From assembly GCF_000330725.2 (NCBI RefSeq), contig NZ_AMZY02000008.1, forward strand, positions 1-64,000: DNA of 64,000 nucleotides. Reading direction: 5' to 3'. A model generated the notes under the pieces. It was given only the letters and a program-made list of their open reading frames with translations. It ran no database searches and was not told the origin of the DNA. Positions 17,883 to 26,772 of the stretch are shown in pieces; the first letter of the stretch is position 1, and each line of letters starts with the position of its first letter. A program made the translations under genes and the position numbers. This DNA is from Mariniradius saccharolyticus AK6. Its GTDB lineage: Bacteria; Bacteroidota; Bacteroidia; Cytophagales; Cyclobacteriaceae.

Positions 17883-18545
17883 TTACCACTTGATTTCCTC
17901 AATCCCTTTGGACTTCAAATAGGAGTTTGCCTTTGAAAAATGCCCACAGCCCAAAAAACCCCTGTGGGCAGACAGCGGACTCGGGTGCGGCGCAAGCAGT
18001 TTGAGGTGTTTTTCATCGGAAATAAAAGCACCTTTTTTTTGGGCATAGGATCCCCAGAGCATAAAAACAATATTTTCACGTTCCAGAGCCAACCTATGGA
18101 TTACGGAATCTGTGAACTCCTCCCATCCTTTTTGTTGGTGAGACCCCGCCTGATGGGCACGGACTGTAAGGGTAGCATTCAACAGCAAAACACCCTGATC
18201 CGCCCAAGGGGTCAAGTCGCCGTTGGAAGGCATCGGCTTTCCAATATCTCTATTTATCTCTTTGAAAATATTGAGCAAACTCGGAGGAAAAGGGACCCCT
18301 TCCCGGACGGAAAATGATAGTCCATGCGCTTGACCTGGTCCATGGTACGGGTCTTGGCCTAGGATGACAACTTTGACCTGGTCGACGGGACAATGCCAAA
18401 AAGCATTGAAGATTTCAGGACCTTTCGGGAACACGGTTTGATTTTGGTACTCCTGTTTTACAAAATTCACCAATTGCTTGAAATAGGGCTTGCTAAACTC
18501 CTCATTTAAAAGACCTTTCCAACTGTTCTCTATCTTGACATCCAT
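17883..18545 (-). CDS. ung: Uracil-DNA glycosylase
   Basis: Family 1 uracil-DNA glycosylase of 220 residues. The water-activating motif is GQDPYHGPGQAHGLSFSV with D65, and the DNA-intercalation motif is HPSPLSAHRGF with the catalytic His. It removes uracil from DNA in base excision repair. The open frame extends 71 residues further upstream, but those are unconserved, and MDVKIENSW at 18,545 fits the family. It is divergent from apaG with 75 bases between. Confidence 0.97.
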   Translation of the reverse strand: MDVKIENSWKGLLNEEFSKPYFKQLVNFVKQEYQNQTVFPKGPEIFNAFWHCPVDQVKVVILGQDPYHGPGQAHGLSFSVREGVPFPPSLLNIFKEINRDIGKPMPSNGDLTPWADQGVLLLNATLTVRAHQAGSHQQKGWEEFTDSVIHRLALERENIVFMLWGSYAQKKGAFISDEKHLKLLAPHPSPLSAHRGFLGCGHFSKANSYLKSKGIEEIKW

Positions 18546-18620
18546 TTTTAGACTATTTACGAAGATTGTTTGGAAATACGCGTGATATTTAGAATTTTTG
18601 GAACCCCAACCCCACCCCAC

Positions 18621-19007
18621 ATGGTCACAGCGATCACAGAAGGCATCAAAGTCACCGTCGAAGCCACCTATCAAGCTGAGTTTTCCAGCCCTCAGCAGCA
18701 CCATTATGTTTTTACTTACAAAGTAAATATAAAGAACAACAGTACCCATACTGTGCAATTGTTACAAAGGAAATGGGAGATTTTTGACGCGGGTGATGCA
18801 ACCAAGATTGTTGCAGGTGAAGGCGTGGTAGGACAACAGCCGATTTTGGAGCCCGGTCAAAGCCACGAATATGTGTCAGGATGTAATTTAAGGTCTGGTC
18901 TAGGGAAAATGCGAGGGGCCTACTATATGGAAAAGCTTATAGATGGGAAACCATTTGAAGTTAAAATTCCTGAATTCCAGTTGATCGCCGACATTTTTGC
19001 CAATTAG
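18621..19007 (+). CDS. apaG: ApaG domain protein
   Basis: A 128-residue protein of the ApaG/CorD family (fibronectin III-like beta-sandwich). Conserved features: ITEGIKVTVEATYQ, FTYKVNIKNNSTHTVQLLQRKWEIFD, GEGVVGQQPILEPGQSHEYVSGC and MRGAYYM. ApaG binds metal ions and pyrophosphate in some reports and is linked to Co/Mg efflux, but the role is unclear. The ATG at 18,621 is preferred over an in-frame one at 18,570. The next gene starts within or directly after its stop. Confidence 0.9.
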   Translation: MVTAITEGIKVTVEATYQAEFSSPQQHHYVFTYKVNIKNNSTHTVQLLQRKWEIFDAGDATKIVAGEGVVGQQPILEPGQSHEYVSGCNLRSGLGKMRGAYYMEKLIDGKPFEVKIPEFQLIADIFAN

Positions 19008-19008
19008 T

Positions 19009-19788
19009 TTGAAACAACGTTACTTCCCAGCTTGGTCTTATTTTAAGTTTTGGCTGCTTCAGGAAGACCAATTCTCCATCCAATCACCTTTTGTTTTCGA
19101 AATATACAATGGCCTGATCGGCTATATTCAAGAAAACAAAGACCAGTTCAACGATATCCTAAAAATACGCGACGACCTGTTGAGAGACACTGAAGTTTTG
19201 ACGGTGGAGGATTTTGGCGCTGGGTCAAAGCATGTCACCGGAAAGCTTCGGAAAGTCAAAGATGTAACCAAATACAGCACAAGCTCGCCGAAGTTCTCTA
19301 TGTTGTACCAGTTTTTTTGCCTACAGACACCCGCTCAGGTTGTTTTGGAGCTTGGGACATGTGTTGGAATCAACACCAGATTCCTGGCCGAGGTGACCAA
19401 GGGAAAGCTGTTTACTTTTGAAGGTTCCCCGGAATTGTTGAACAAAGCGCAAGAGGTAGCCTCCCCTGCCAATACCGAATATATTTTAGGGGAAATCAGC
19501 CAGACACTCCCCGAGGTTTTGGACTCAGTCCATCATGTGGATTTTGCATTAATCGACGCAACCCATACTTACGAGGCCACGATTCAATATTTTGAAGCTA
19601 TAGTCAAGAAATCAGGTGCCAAAAGCATCATTGCCATTGCGGACATCCACTGGTCACGGGAAATGGAAAACGCCTGGCGAAAAATCAAACACCATCCCCG
19701 GGTCAGCGTGAGCATTGATTTCTATGAGTGTGGAATTGTTTTCCTGAATCCCAAGTTGCCGAAGGCCGGTTATGTGCTGAAGTTTTAA
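19009..19788 (+). CDS. Class I SAM-dependent methyltransferase
   Basis: About 259 residues. It has a Rossmann-type SAM site VVLELGTCVGINTRFLAE near residue 110, then LFTFEGSPELLNKAQEV and VDFALIDATHTYEATIQYFE, which resembles the O-methyltransferase type (DATHTYE like DAxHxYE). The start is a TTG at 19,009 just after the apaG stop, or a TTG at 18,997 overlapping it; no ATG fits. The N-terminal QSPFVFEIYN is seen in Bacteroidota members. Substrate unknown. Confidence 0.75.
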   Translation: MKQRYFPAWSYFKFWLLQEDQFSIQSPFVFEIYNGLIGYIQENKDQFNDILKIRDDLLRDTEVLTVEDFGAGSKHVTGKLRKVKDVTKYSTSSPKFSMLYQFFCLQTPAQVVLELGTCVGINTRFLAEVTKGKLFTFEGSPELLNKAQEVASPANTEYILGEISQTLPEVLDSVHHVDFALIDATHTYEATIQYFEAIVKKSGAKSIIAIADIHWSREMENAWRKIKHHPRVSVSIDFYECGIVFLNPKLPKAGYVLKF

Positions 19789-19854
19789 GATTTATAGGAA
19801 TCAAAAATTATAGTTAAACAAATCATTTCACTGAAATTCAACTTTTTATCCGAT

Positions 19855-20445
19855 TTACATTCTATTCCGTAAGATCGTAAATACTTCCGCACCCATTCGT
19901 GGAGCTATCGAATTGTAGCAGGACTCAAGCTTCAGGATTTCGAAATGGGGAGAAAAAAGGTCCAGATACTCTTCCCTGCTTCCGCCAAACGGAGGACCCT
20001 GCTTTTCAAATACCTTGTCGAACATGACGCCAACGAGTTTTCCATTTGAAGTCAATAGGGACTTCATTTTCTCCACATACGCAGGTCGCAGGCTTGGGTC
20101 CAACGCACAAAAGAAGGTTTGTTCCAAAATCAGGTCATACTTCCCCTCATGGTAGAAAAAATCCGCCAAATGAATCTGTTTCATTGGAAAAAAAGAATAG
20201 CGGTTTTGAAAGGTTTTGATAGGAACTGGTGAAAAATCCAAAATATGCGTATTGAAAAAGCCATTCCGATAGGCATAAACAGCCTCGTAGGCGTTTCCTG
20301 CGCCGGGAATGAGGATTTTTACTTCCTTATTTTCAATTTGGTCTAGATATTGCTTAATCGGCAATGTTGCTTCACCTACATCCCAACCTGTTTCAGATTT
20401 GAGGTATCTTTCAGACCAAAATTCGGCATTTAGTTTACTCATCAT
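19855..20445 (-). CDS. TPMT-like SAM methyltransferase
   Basis: A 196-residue methyltransferase of the thiopurine S-methyltransferase-like family. The N-terminal FWSERYLKSETGWDVGEATL is the family hallmark, then VKILIPGAGNAYEAVYAY is the SAM loop and YDLILEQTFFCALDP is the post-II motif. Bacterial members methylate thiopurines, tellurite/selenite or small thiols or halides; the substrate here is unknown. It is convergent with the preceding methyltransferase and divergent from the coiled-coil gene. Confidence 0.88.
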   Translation of the reverse strand: MMSKLNAEFWSERYLKSETGWDVGEATLPIKQYLDQIENKEVKILIPGAGNAYEAVYAYRNGFFNTHILDFSPVPIKTFQNRYSFFPMKQIHLADFFYHEGKYDLILEQTFFCALDPSLRPAYVEKMKSLLTSNGKLVGVMFDKVFEKQGPPFGGSREEYLDLFSPHFEILKLESCYNSIAPRMGAEVFTILRNRM

Positions 20446-20485
20446 AATTTCTTAAATTTAAAGCAAATCTACTTTCTTACTTACT

Positions 20486-21400
20486 ATGGAGAACAATCCA
20501 CAATCTACAGCAAAAAGTGGCAATGGAAAGAATATTCTCATCATTGTCCTTTTGATCCTGGTCGTGCTCAGCGGAATTAAGTTGTACACGGACCATTTGG
20601 ACAAGACCAGAAAATCCGAGGAAATCCTCATCCTTTCGGAGGAGAACACTGAACTCAACAGGCGCATCGATTCGATGACCTACCAGCTCGACCTCAGAAT
20701 CCAAGAAATCAATAAGCTTGGCGGTGACGTCGCTGCCTTGGAAGAAATCAAAAACCAGTTGATCCAAGAAAGAAACCTCGATAGAAAACGCTCTGCAGAC
20801 GAAATTGCCTCCCTCAACAAGCGCATCGCAAGCTATGCCAAGACAATTGAGGAAAAGGACCAAGAAATCATCCGTCTTCGGGAAATCAACGAGCAGCTAT
20901 ATTCCGAAAATACGGACTTGAAGTCTACTCAAGCCCAAATGCAGGAGGAAGTTGCCGAACTCAATGTCAAAAGAAACGAGCTTCAGGAGAAAGTCAATAT
21001 TGCTTCCAAGTTGCGGGCGGAAAATATCCAAGTGGCCGCTGTCAATGCAAGAGGTAAAGAACGCGAGGACGGATTCAAAAACAGGCAGATCGAAAAACTC
21101 AAAGTAAGCTTCAACCTCGCCGACAACAAAGTCGCCACACCCGGTCCCAGGGATATATATGTACAGGTGATGGCCCCCAACAACCAACCAATTTTTGACG
21201 TTGCAAAGGGTTCAGGCACCTTTACCATCGACGGCCGGGAGGAATTCTACACAGTACACCAAGACATCATATTTGACAACTCTAAGCAAGTATTAACCTA
21301 CTTCTATGAAAAAGGGACCAAATATGCCCCAGGAGTTTACGAAGTAAGAATTTATGCCGACGGCTATCAAATCGGTGCCAAGACTTTTGAGGTGAAATAG
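20486..21400 (+). CDS. Membrane-anchored coiled-coil protein
   Basis: A 304-residue protein. A single N-terminal transmembrane helix (ILIIVLLILVVLSGIKLY, residues 16-33) is followed by a long heptad-rich coiled coil (about 40-185), then a compact beta-rich domain (about 195-304, KLKVSFNLADNKVATPG to the C-terminus). Its topology suggests an inner-membrane anchor with a periplasmic coil. Similar proteins occur in Cytophagales, where they are often automatically named chromosome partitioning proteins; that is not supported by sequence. It ends nine bases before the rpsF promoter hairpin. Confidence 0.65.
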   Translation: MENNPQSTAKSGNGKNILIIVLLILVVLSGIKLYTDHLDKTRKSEEILILSEENTELNRRIDSMTYQLDLRIQEINKLGGDVAALEEIKNQLIQERNLDRKRSADEIASLNKRIASYAKTIEEKDQEIIRLREINEQLYSENTDLKSTQAQMQEEVAELNVKRNELQEKVNIASKLRAENIQVAAVNARGKEREDGFKNRQIEKLKVSFNLADNKVATPGPRDIYVQVMAPNNQPIFDVAKGSGTFTIDGREEFYTVHQDIIFDNSKQVLTYFYEKGTKYAPGVYEVRIYADGYQIGAKTFEVK

Positions 21401-21409
21401 ACTTATAAT

Positions 21410-21453
21410 TTGCGCCTTCTATTTGGATTAGAAGGCGCAAATCCCTACTTTTG
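21410..21453 (+). promoter_or_regulatory. rpsF operon promoter with overlapping hairpin
   Basis: TTG at 21,423-21,425 and TACTTTTG at 21,446-21,453 with exactly 20 bases between is a full match to the Bacteroidota promoter pattern. A perfect 11-base inverted repeat (TTGCGCCTTCT at 21,410-21,420, AGAAGGCGCAA at 21,430-21,440) flanks and includes the -33 element: its loop holds the TTG. It could be an operator or a hairpin ending the upstream transcript; no T run follows, so a classical terminator is unlikely. Confidence 0.75.
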
Positions 21454-21490
21454 CGGTCTGTTTATAAAAAACATACCAAATCAAACGATT

Positions 21491-21862
21491 ATGTCCCAGA
21501 AAAATTATGAGACGGTATTCATCCTAACTCCCGTTTTGTCTGAAACTCAGATGAAGGATACCGTGGACAAGTTCGTAAACTTGTTAAAAGATGAGGGAGC
21601 AAACATTATCAATGTGGAAAATTGGGGGCTCAAGAAGCTTGCCTATCCAATTGAGAAAAAGACCACAGGTTTCTACGTATTGGTAGAATTTACTGCTGAT
21701 CCTACTTTGATCAAAAAGTTGGAAATCGAATACCGCAGAGACGAAAAAGTAATGCGTTTCTTGACGACTGTTCTCGACAAACATGCAGTAGCATATGGAG
21801 AGAAAAGGAGAAAAGGTGAATTCAACAAAAAATCAGAAGCTAAGGAGGAGCAAGCAGCATGA
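21491..21862 (+). CDS. rpsF: 30S ribosomal protein bS6
   Basis: A 123-residue ribosomal protein S6. The beta-alpha-beta fold shows [23 protein letters not shown] and [21 protein letters not shown], then [26 protein letters not shown]6 binds 16S rRNA together with bS18, whose gene follows with a four-base overlap (ATGA). The open frame extends 27 residues upstream into the promoter; ATG at 21,491 is the family start. Confidence 0.97.
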   Translation: MSQKNYETVFILTPVLSETQMKDTVDKFVNLLKDEGANIINVENWGLKKLAYPIEKKTTGFYVLVEFTADPTLIKKLEIEYRRDEKVMRFLTTVLDKHAVAYGEKRRKGEFNKKSEAKEEQAA

Positions 21863-22110
21863 CACTGAAGAACGAACCAATCAACAGAAACGAAAACAGG
21901 AAGAAGTACTGCCGTTTCAAAAAGAACGGTATCAAGTACATTGATTACAAAGACCCTAACTTCCTATTGAAGTTTGTCAACGAACAAGGCAAAATTCTTC
22001 CTAGAAGACTTACCGGCAACTCTGCCAAGTTTCAAAGGAAAGTATCCAATGCCATCAAGAAGGCAAGACACCTTGCGCTCATGCCATTCGTAACCGACGG
22101 TTTGAAATAA
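21859..22110 (+). CDS. rpsR: 30S ribosomal protein bS18
   Basis: An 83-residue protein. Typical bS18: [39 protein letters not shown], then [18 protein letters not shown]. It binds the central domain of 16S rRNA as a dimer with bS6. It overlaps rpsF by four bases and precedes rplI by 30 bases, the usual rpsF-rpsR-rplI order. Confidence 0.97.
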   Translation: MTLKNEPINRNENRKKYCRFKKNGIKYIDYKDPNFLLKFVNEQGKILPRRLTGNSAKFQRKVSNAIKKARHLALMPFVTDGLK

Positions 22111-22140
22111 TCTGTTCAATCATCATTAAATTGTAAGACA

Positions 22141-22584
22141 ATGGAAGTTATTCTAAAAACAGATATCAAAGGACTTGGCTACAAAAATGACTTGGTAACC
22201 GTGAAGCCCGGTTATGGTAGAAACTACCTTATCCCACAGGGTTTCGCTGTTTTGGCTACCGGCTCCAACAAGAAAGTCCTTGCTGAAAATATAAAGCAGG
22301 CTGCTCACAAAGCTGAAAAAATCAAAACCGCGGCATTGGAATTGGCTGAGAAGCTTTCCAACATCACGCTTGAAATCAAAGCCAAGATCGGTGAATCCGG
22401 CAAAATCTTTGGAAAGGTCACTACGCTTCAGATTTCCGATGCACTTGCTGCAAACGGAATCGAAATCGACCGTAAGAAAATCTCTATCAACGTGCCCGTT
22501 CAAGGTGCGGGTGAATTTGAGGCAGAGGTCGATCTTCACAGAGAGGTGAAAAGCACTGTGAAATTCTTGGTTGTAGGCGAATAA
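22141..22584 (+). CDS. rplI: 50S ribosomal protein bL9
   Basis: A 147-residue protein. The N-terminal domain MEVILKTDIKGLGYKNDLVTVKPGYGRNYLIPQGFAV is characteristic, followed by the long connecting helix and the C-terminal domain (KIFGKVTTLQISDALA). It binds domain V of 23S rRNA near the L1 stalk. It closes the operon before a strong terminator. Confidence 0.97.
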   Translation: MEVILKTDIKGLGYKNDLVTVKPGYGRNYLIPQGFAVLATGSNKKVLAENIKQAAHKAEKIKTAALELAEKLSNITLEIKAKIGESGKIFGKVTTLQISDALAANGIEIDRKKISINVPVQGAGEFEAEVDLHREVKSTVKFLVVGE

Positions 22585-22604
22585 TCGGACAACAAATCAA
22601 TAAA

Positions 22605-22636
22605 GAAAAAAGGCTTCCGTTTGGAAGCCTTTTTTG
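22605..22636. terminator. Bidirectional terminator between rplI and the 82-residue gene
   Basis: GGCTTCC-GTTT-GGAAGCC stem (with extra A-T pairs) flanked by A and T runs. It ends the ribosomal operon on the plus strand and the convergent small gene on the minus strand. Confidence 0.9.
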
Positions 22637-22642
22637 TTGCTC

Positions 22643-22891
22643 TTAGTTTGAAGCAAACTTTTCAAGATCCTCGATCAGTTTCTTGGCAATTGCCTTGCTG
22701 TTCTCTTCTCTCTTAGCTTTGAACAATTCCAAAGCAGCTTTGCTCTTTTCGATTACACCTACAGGATTGCTGTCGTACTTGTAGCTGTTCCAGCACCAAG
22801 AAAGTTCGGCATGAAGCTTCTCATCCAAGTTCAACTTTTCCAATTTTTCCAATGTAGAAACAATCGTTTTTTCAGAAATCTTTACTGACAT
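22643..22891 (-). CDS. Small protein of unknown function
   Basis: 82 residues, charged and helical, beginning MSVKISEKTIVSTLEKLEKL. No transmembrane helix or known motif. The WCWNSYKYDSNPVGVIEKSK segment is unusual, with a Trp-Cys-Trp. A clear promoter precedes it and a bidirectional terminator follows it, so it is very likely a real, separately transcribed gene. I do not recognise a family with a known function. Confidence 0.65.
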   Translation of the reverse strand: MSVKISEKTIVSTLEKLEKLNLDEKLHAELSWCWNSYKYDSNPVGVIEKSKAALELFKAKREENSKAIAKKLIEDLEKFASN

Positions 22892-22941
22892 AATTGTATG
22901 ATTTTGGTTTAAAATTTTGTTTTTCGTTTTGAAATTTGAGG

Positions 22942-22972
22942 CAAAACAATGGATATTTTTTCGTAATCACAA
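22942..22972 (-). promoter_or_regulatory. Promoter of the 82-residue gene
   Basis: On the minus strand: TTG (complement of 22,970-22,972), 20 bases, TTGTTTTG (complement of 22,942-22,949), one mismatch from TAnnTTTG. The leader before the ATG is about 45 bases. Confidence 0.55.
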
Positions 22973-23080
22973 AGAAATCAGGTGATTATTAACTGAAAAT
23001 TAAAATACAATCGATTTCGAAAGAAAACTTAAATTGAATTATCTTCATCCGATGCCTATTGTCAAATATCCCAATTAAAG

Positions 23081-23719
23081 ATGGAGAGAAAACAGAGCCT
23101 TGAAGAAGAATTCGCCAACAGCATCAGCCATGGCTTTGGGATATTATTCAGCATCATTGCCATTTCGCTGCTTGTCACGCTGTCTGTGATCAACGGAAAC
23201 ACCCTGGATATTGTCAGTTGTAGCATTTTTGGTGGGTCTATCCTCCTACTCTATACCTTTTCGACGCTTTACCACGCGACCCAAGAGCCGAGAATCAAAG
23301 CTTGGTTGCGAACATTTGACCACATCGGCATCTATTTTCTGATTGCAGGTACCTATACACCTTTTCTGATGATGGCTGTAAAGGGTACACTTGGCTGGAT
23401 ATTCTTTGGAATCGTCTGGGGTCTCGCCTTGTTTGGGATTGTATTCAAGATTTTTTATACAAACAGGTTCAAAAGGGCATCTCTCATACTCTATTTGGGA
23501 ATGGGTTGGATGGGGATCTTACTGGTAAAGCCGATGCTGGAAAACCTTAGCACCCAAGCACTAACGCTCGTGGCTGCGGGTGGCATCAGTTATACGCTGG
23601 GGACAATTTTCTATACCCGCCCAAACATGCGGTTTGCGCATACGATCTGGCACTTATTTGTACTCACCGGGACTATTCTCCATTTTGTGGCCATCATGGA
23701 TATGATATTGGCTCAGTGA
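23081..23719 (+). CDS. Hemolysin III / PAQR family membrane protein
   Basis: A 212-residue protein with seven predicted membrane helices. Family residues: NSISHGFGILFSI, SILLLYTFSTLYHATQEP (with the zinc-coordinating His), FDHIGIYFLIAGTYTPF and, near the end, AHTIWHLFVLTGTILHF. The name hemolysin III is historical; PAQR members such as TrhA act in membrane fluidity or lipid homeostasis. The zinc-binding His set in helices 2 and 7 is present. Confidence 0.92.
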   Translation: MERKQSLEEEFANSISHGFGILFSIIAISLLVTLSVINGNTLDIVSCSIFGGSILLLYTFSTLYHATQEPRIKAWLRTFDHIGIYFLIAGTYTPFLMMAVKGTLGWIFFGIVWGLALFGIVFKIFYTNRFKRASLILYLGMGWMGILLVKPMLENLSTQALTLVAAGGISYTLGTIFYTRPNMRFAHTIWHLFVLTGTILHFVAIMDMILAQ

Positions 23720-23887
23720 TCAAAAAGAACAATTAAAAGCCTCCGATCAAAACAACCTGAATCTGATTGAAGCACTGTTTGACGTAGGCTGCCAAGCCAT
23801 CTCTGCTGTATTTTCGCAAATCTTCATTTTTTATCAATTGAGATTTAGGGCCTTAGCAGCAGTATTCGAAAAACTTGAATTCCATAC

Positions 23888-23918
23888 TTGCATAAAAAAG
23901 ATAGTAACCCTACATTTG
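23888..23918 (+). promoter_or_regulatory. Promoter of tRNA-Gln
   Basis: TTG at 23,888-23,890, 20-base spacer, TACATTTG at 23,911-23,918: an exact match to the Bacteroidota promoter pattern, 27 bases before the tRNA 5' end. Confidence 0.8.
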
Positions 23919-23945
23919 TGCCACCTTTCAAACAAGGCAAGGTAC

Positions 23946-24016
23946 TGACCGATGGTGTAACGGCAGCACAAGAGATTTTGGTTCTCTTTGTCTAGGTTCG
24001 AATCCTAGTCGGTCAA
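23946..24016 (+). tRNA. tRNA-Gln (TTG)
   Basis: A 71-base cloverleaf. Acceptor stem TGACCGA/TCGGTCA, anticodon stem AGAGA/TCTCT with the anticodon TTG at 23,978-23,980, T-arm with GGTTCGAATCC, discriminator A at 24,016. CCA is not encoded. It has its own promoter and a terminator eight bases downstream. Confidence 0.95.
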
Positions 24017-24024
24017 CAAAAAGC

Positions 24025-24050
24025 AAGCAGCCCACAAAGCTGCTTTTTTT
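24025..24050 (+). terminator. Intrinsic terminator of tRNA-Gln
   Basis: Stem AAGCAGC/GCTGCTT with a 7-base loop and a run of at least seven T. Confidence 0.9.
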
Positions 24051-24121
24051 GTTTACCAGTATTCATAACGGCTTTTATCACTAAAAAATACCTTAATTTA
24101 CGGAATCAATTGACCCGGCAC

Positions 24122-25273
24122 ATGTCTGAATTTGAAGAAATAAGGCCTTATTACGATACAGAAGTGGATCAGGCAATAAAGGAAATAATTCACCATCCGA
24201 TGCTCAAGGCGATGATGAATTACACGTTTCCTGACAAGCCGGATGAATATTGGATGGACTTGATGGTACACTGCCATTCGATTCGGGATTTTCAGATCAA
24301 TTTCATTTACCCCGGCATCAAGAAGGTCCTCGAAATCAGTTCAAGTGGACTGTCGACTTCTGGATTTGAAAAGCTGGAGAAAAACACTGCCTATCTTTTC
24401 ATTTCTAATCATAGGGACATCATTCTGGATACTTCCTTGCTCAATGCAGCCCTGTATGAACATGGCCTGAAAATGACTACCTCCGCAATCGGGGACAATT
24501 TGGTGAGAAAACCCTTTCTCCGCCATCTTTCGCGCCTGACCCGTAATTTCACGATCAAGCGGGGACTGCCTGCCAGGGAATTGTTGGAAAGTTCCAAGAC
24601 TGTTTCCGCCTATATCAGGTACTCCCTCTTGCGTGAAAACCGGTCCGTTTGGATTGCACAAAGGGAAGGTCGAACAAAAGACGGAAACGATGTCACCCAC
24701 AAGGGTGTATTGAAGATGATATCAATGGCAGGGGATTCTGGTGAACATTTTTTGGATTATTTCAAAAGACTCAACGTCGTGCCCGTCAGCATTTCTTATG
24801 AATACGATCCCACAGATGTGCTGAAAATGCCTGAACTGCTTGCCAAAGCAAGGCAGGAAACCTATGTCAAAGGAGAAAATGAAGATTTCCACACGTTGCT
24901 CAACGGGATTATGGGGCAAAAAGGCAACATCCACATCCATATTGGGGATCCGCTGAATCCGGCAATCACGAAAATTGGGGAAACGCACTCGGGCTCCGTC
25001 AAACAAATGCAGGCTTTGGCAGATCTCATCGACCGACAAATCATCCTTGGATACGAGCTTTGGCCTACGAAATATATTGCAGCCGATTTGCTAACAGGTA
25101 AGGAAACCCATGGGCATTACTACTCTCTCGAACAAAAAGAGAAATTTATGCGCAGGTTTGAAAAAATCGTGGATCAAAAAAATCCATTGGCAAAGGAAAG
25201 CTTCCTAGCTATGTACGCAAATCCGGTGTTTAACAAAGAGCGGATTTTGAAGGAAATAAACACCCAGCAGTAA
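24122..25273 (+). CDS. 1-acyl-glycerol-3-phosphate acyltransferase-like protein
   Basis: 383 residues. A PlsC-like acyltransferase core: FISNHRDIILDTSLLNAAL in place of the usual NHxSxxD, then RGLPARELLESS, WIAQREGRTKDGND (like the FPEGTR block) and VVPVSISYEY. In the classical family His and Asp are separated by four residues; here the first Asp follows two residues after His (HRD) and another at six, so the exact catalytic geometry differs. The start is ATG at 24,122; an upstream TTG at 24,110 is less likely. It probably acylates a lysophospholipid or related lipid at the inner membrane. Unusual members are known in Bacteroidota. Confidence 0.75.
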   Translation: MSEFEEIRPYYDTEVDQAIKEIIHHPMLKAMMNYTFPDKPDEYWMDLMVHCHSIRDFQINFIYPGIKKVLEISSSGLSTSGFEKLEKNTAYLFISNHRDIILDTSLLNAALYEHGLKMTTSAIGDNLVRKPFLRHLSRLTRNFTIKRGLPARELLESSKTVSAYIRYSLLRENRSVWIAQREGRTKDGNDVTHKGVLKMISMAGDSGEHFLDYFKRLNVVPVSISYEYDPTDVLKMPELLAKARQETYVKGENEDFHTLLNGIMGQKGNIHIHIGDPLNPAITKIGETHSGSVKQMQALADLIDRQIILGYELWPTKYIAADLLTGKETHGHYYSLEQKEKFMRRFEKIVDQKNPLAKESFLAMYANPVFNKERILKEINTQQ

Positions 25274-25388
25274 AGATTAGGACCCTGGTTAATCAGATGA
25301 AAAATACGGCAATTCAACTAGGTCCTCGATTTTTTTTAAAAAAATAGCCTTGGCTGGCTTCCCTGAAATTCTCGATTGAGTCAAAATT

Positions 25389-26597
25389 TTAATAGGGTAT
25401 TTCCACCAAGACGGTTGTGCCTTCTAGGGGTTGGGAGGTGATGGAAAAACTCCCACCCAAACTCTTGACCATTTCTCGGACCAATGCCAAGCCAAAGGCA
25501 AAACCCCTCTCCCCTTTGGTGCCGTGGTGAGAAGCCGCGTTTCCTTTGCGCACCTGCTCGAGTTTTTGACGTGTCATTCCTACGCCAGAATCAACAATCT
25601 TGATGACGAGTTTCTTGCTGCTTCCATCTATCTGAAGATGAAGCACGATATCGATTTGTCCAAACGATGGTGTAAACTTGATTGCATTGGAAACCAAGTC
25701 GCCGACGATTTGCAGTAGTTTGTACTTGGGAAATGAATCGCCATTGGTATCGTCGAGTGCATTTATTCTAATTTCAATATCCTTGGCAAGGGCCTGAATT
25801 TGGCACATCGCGAGGACTTTCTCCTTCAATACTTGGGTCGTAAATGTCTCGCCGCCCAAGGCAAAAGCGGAGGCGGAACTGCAATTTCCCGCTTCAAGAA
25901 TTTCTTCTGCGAGTTCCAACACCGAAGTCCCGGTCTGTTGGATAAGCGTTAGATACTCCAGGATGCGATCGCGTTCGACTTGTCCCCATTGCTCGAGAAG
26001 CATATCCGCCGCAGAAACGATACCGCCGATCGGACTTCTTACGTCATGGGCAGTTTTTCGAAATACGCTCTCCATGTTTTGGCGGAATTGCTCCAAAAGT
26101 CCGTGCATCTTCAACGCCTCCATCTTAAGGACGACTTCGTTTGCTACAAGACGGAGAAGCTCAACCTTTTCGTCGCTTAAAGTCTTGATGTTCTTATCCA
26201 TCACACACAACGAACCGACATTGACGCCCTCTTTGTCCCGAAGTGGAATTCCCCAATAGTACTTCAAGAACGGATCCCCCAACACGTAAAATCTTTCCCG
26301 AAATAGCACGTCGCTACTCATGTCTTTGACCTCGTATGGCGCATCTCCGAGAATGGTGTATTGACAAATGGAATCCTGTTTAGGAATTTGAATCGCAGGA
26401 AAACCGTAGGTTCCGACACTCCATTGTGTATGCAGATCGATGATGTTTACAAGAGAAATTTCCGTATCGGCAATTTTCGCGGCAATTTTCGCGAGGTTAC
26501 TGAATTGGGGCTCCAAACTCGGATAGTCAAGGTCGTAGCCACTCAAATGCAGCAACCTTTCAAATTCCTCGCGCTGTTCTTTTTGTGTTGCTTCCAT
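25389..26597 (-). CDS. GAF domain sensor histidine kinase
   Basis: A soluble 402-residue kinase. GAF domain at about residues 25-160 (AAKIADTEISLVNIID, YWGIPLRDKEGVNVGSLCVMD), then HisKA with KTAHDVRSPIGGI (H184), then the ATPase domain with N box LVGDLVSNAIKFT, G1 VDSGVGM and G2 GERGFAFGLALVREM. No receiver or output domain is attached, and no response regulator gene is adjacent, so its partner is elsewhere. It senses an intracellular signal, which is unknown. Confidence 0.9.
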   Translation of the reverse strand: MEATQKEQREEFERLLHLSGYDLDYPSLEPQFSNLAKIAAKIADTEISLVNIIDLHTQWSVGTYGFPAIQIPKQDSICQYTILGDAPYEVKDMSSDVLFRERFYVLGDPFLKYYWGIPLRDKEGVNVGSLCVMDKNIKTLSDEKVELLRLVANEVVLKMEALKMHGLLEQFRQNMESVFRKTAHDVRSPIGGIVSAADMLLEQWGQVERDRILEYLTLIQQTGTSVLELAEEILEAGNCSSASAFALGGETFTTQVLKEKVLAMCQIQALAKDIEIRINALDDTNGDSFPKYKLLQIVGDLVSNAIKFTPSFGQIDIVLHLQIDGSSKKLVIKIVDSGVGMTRQKLEQVRKGNAASHHGTKGERGFAFGLALVREMVKSLGGSFSITSQPLEGTTVLVEIPY

Positions 26598-26772
26598 CCG
26601 AGAATGATTCCAATTGCAAAGCCCAATTTACAAATCTTGAACGAAGGTCGAAAGTCGATTTAGGAAATATCCTTCCATTGGCTTCCGTCTCATAGAACTT
26701 GGGGGAAATGAAACGGTCCAATGAATCCTTTGCTGAAGTCTGTCTCCCCAAAGGATCCTGGAAATCATAGTC

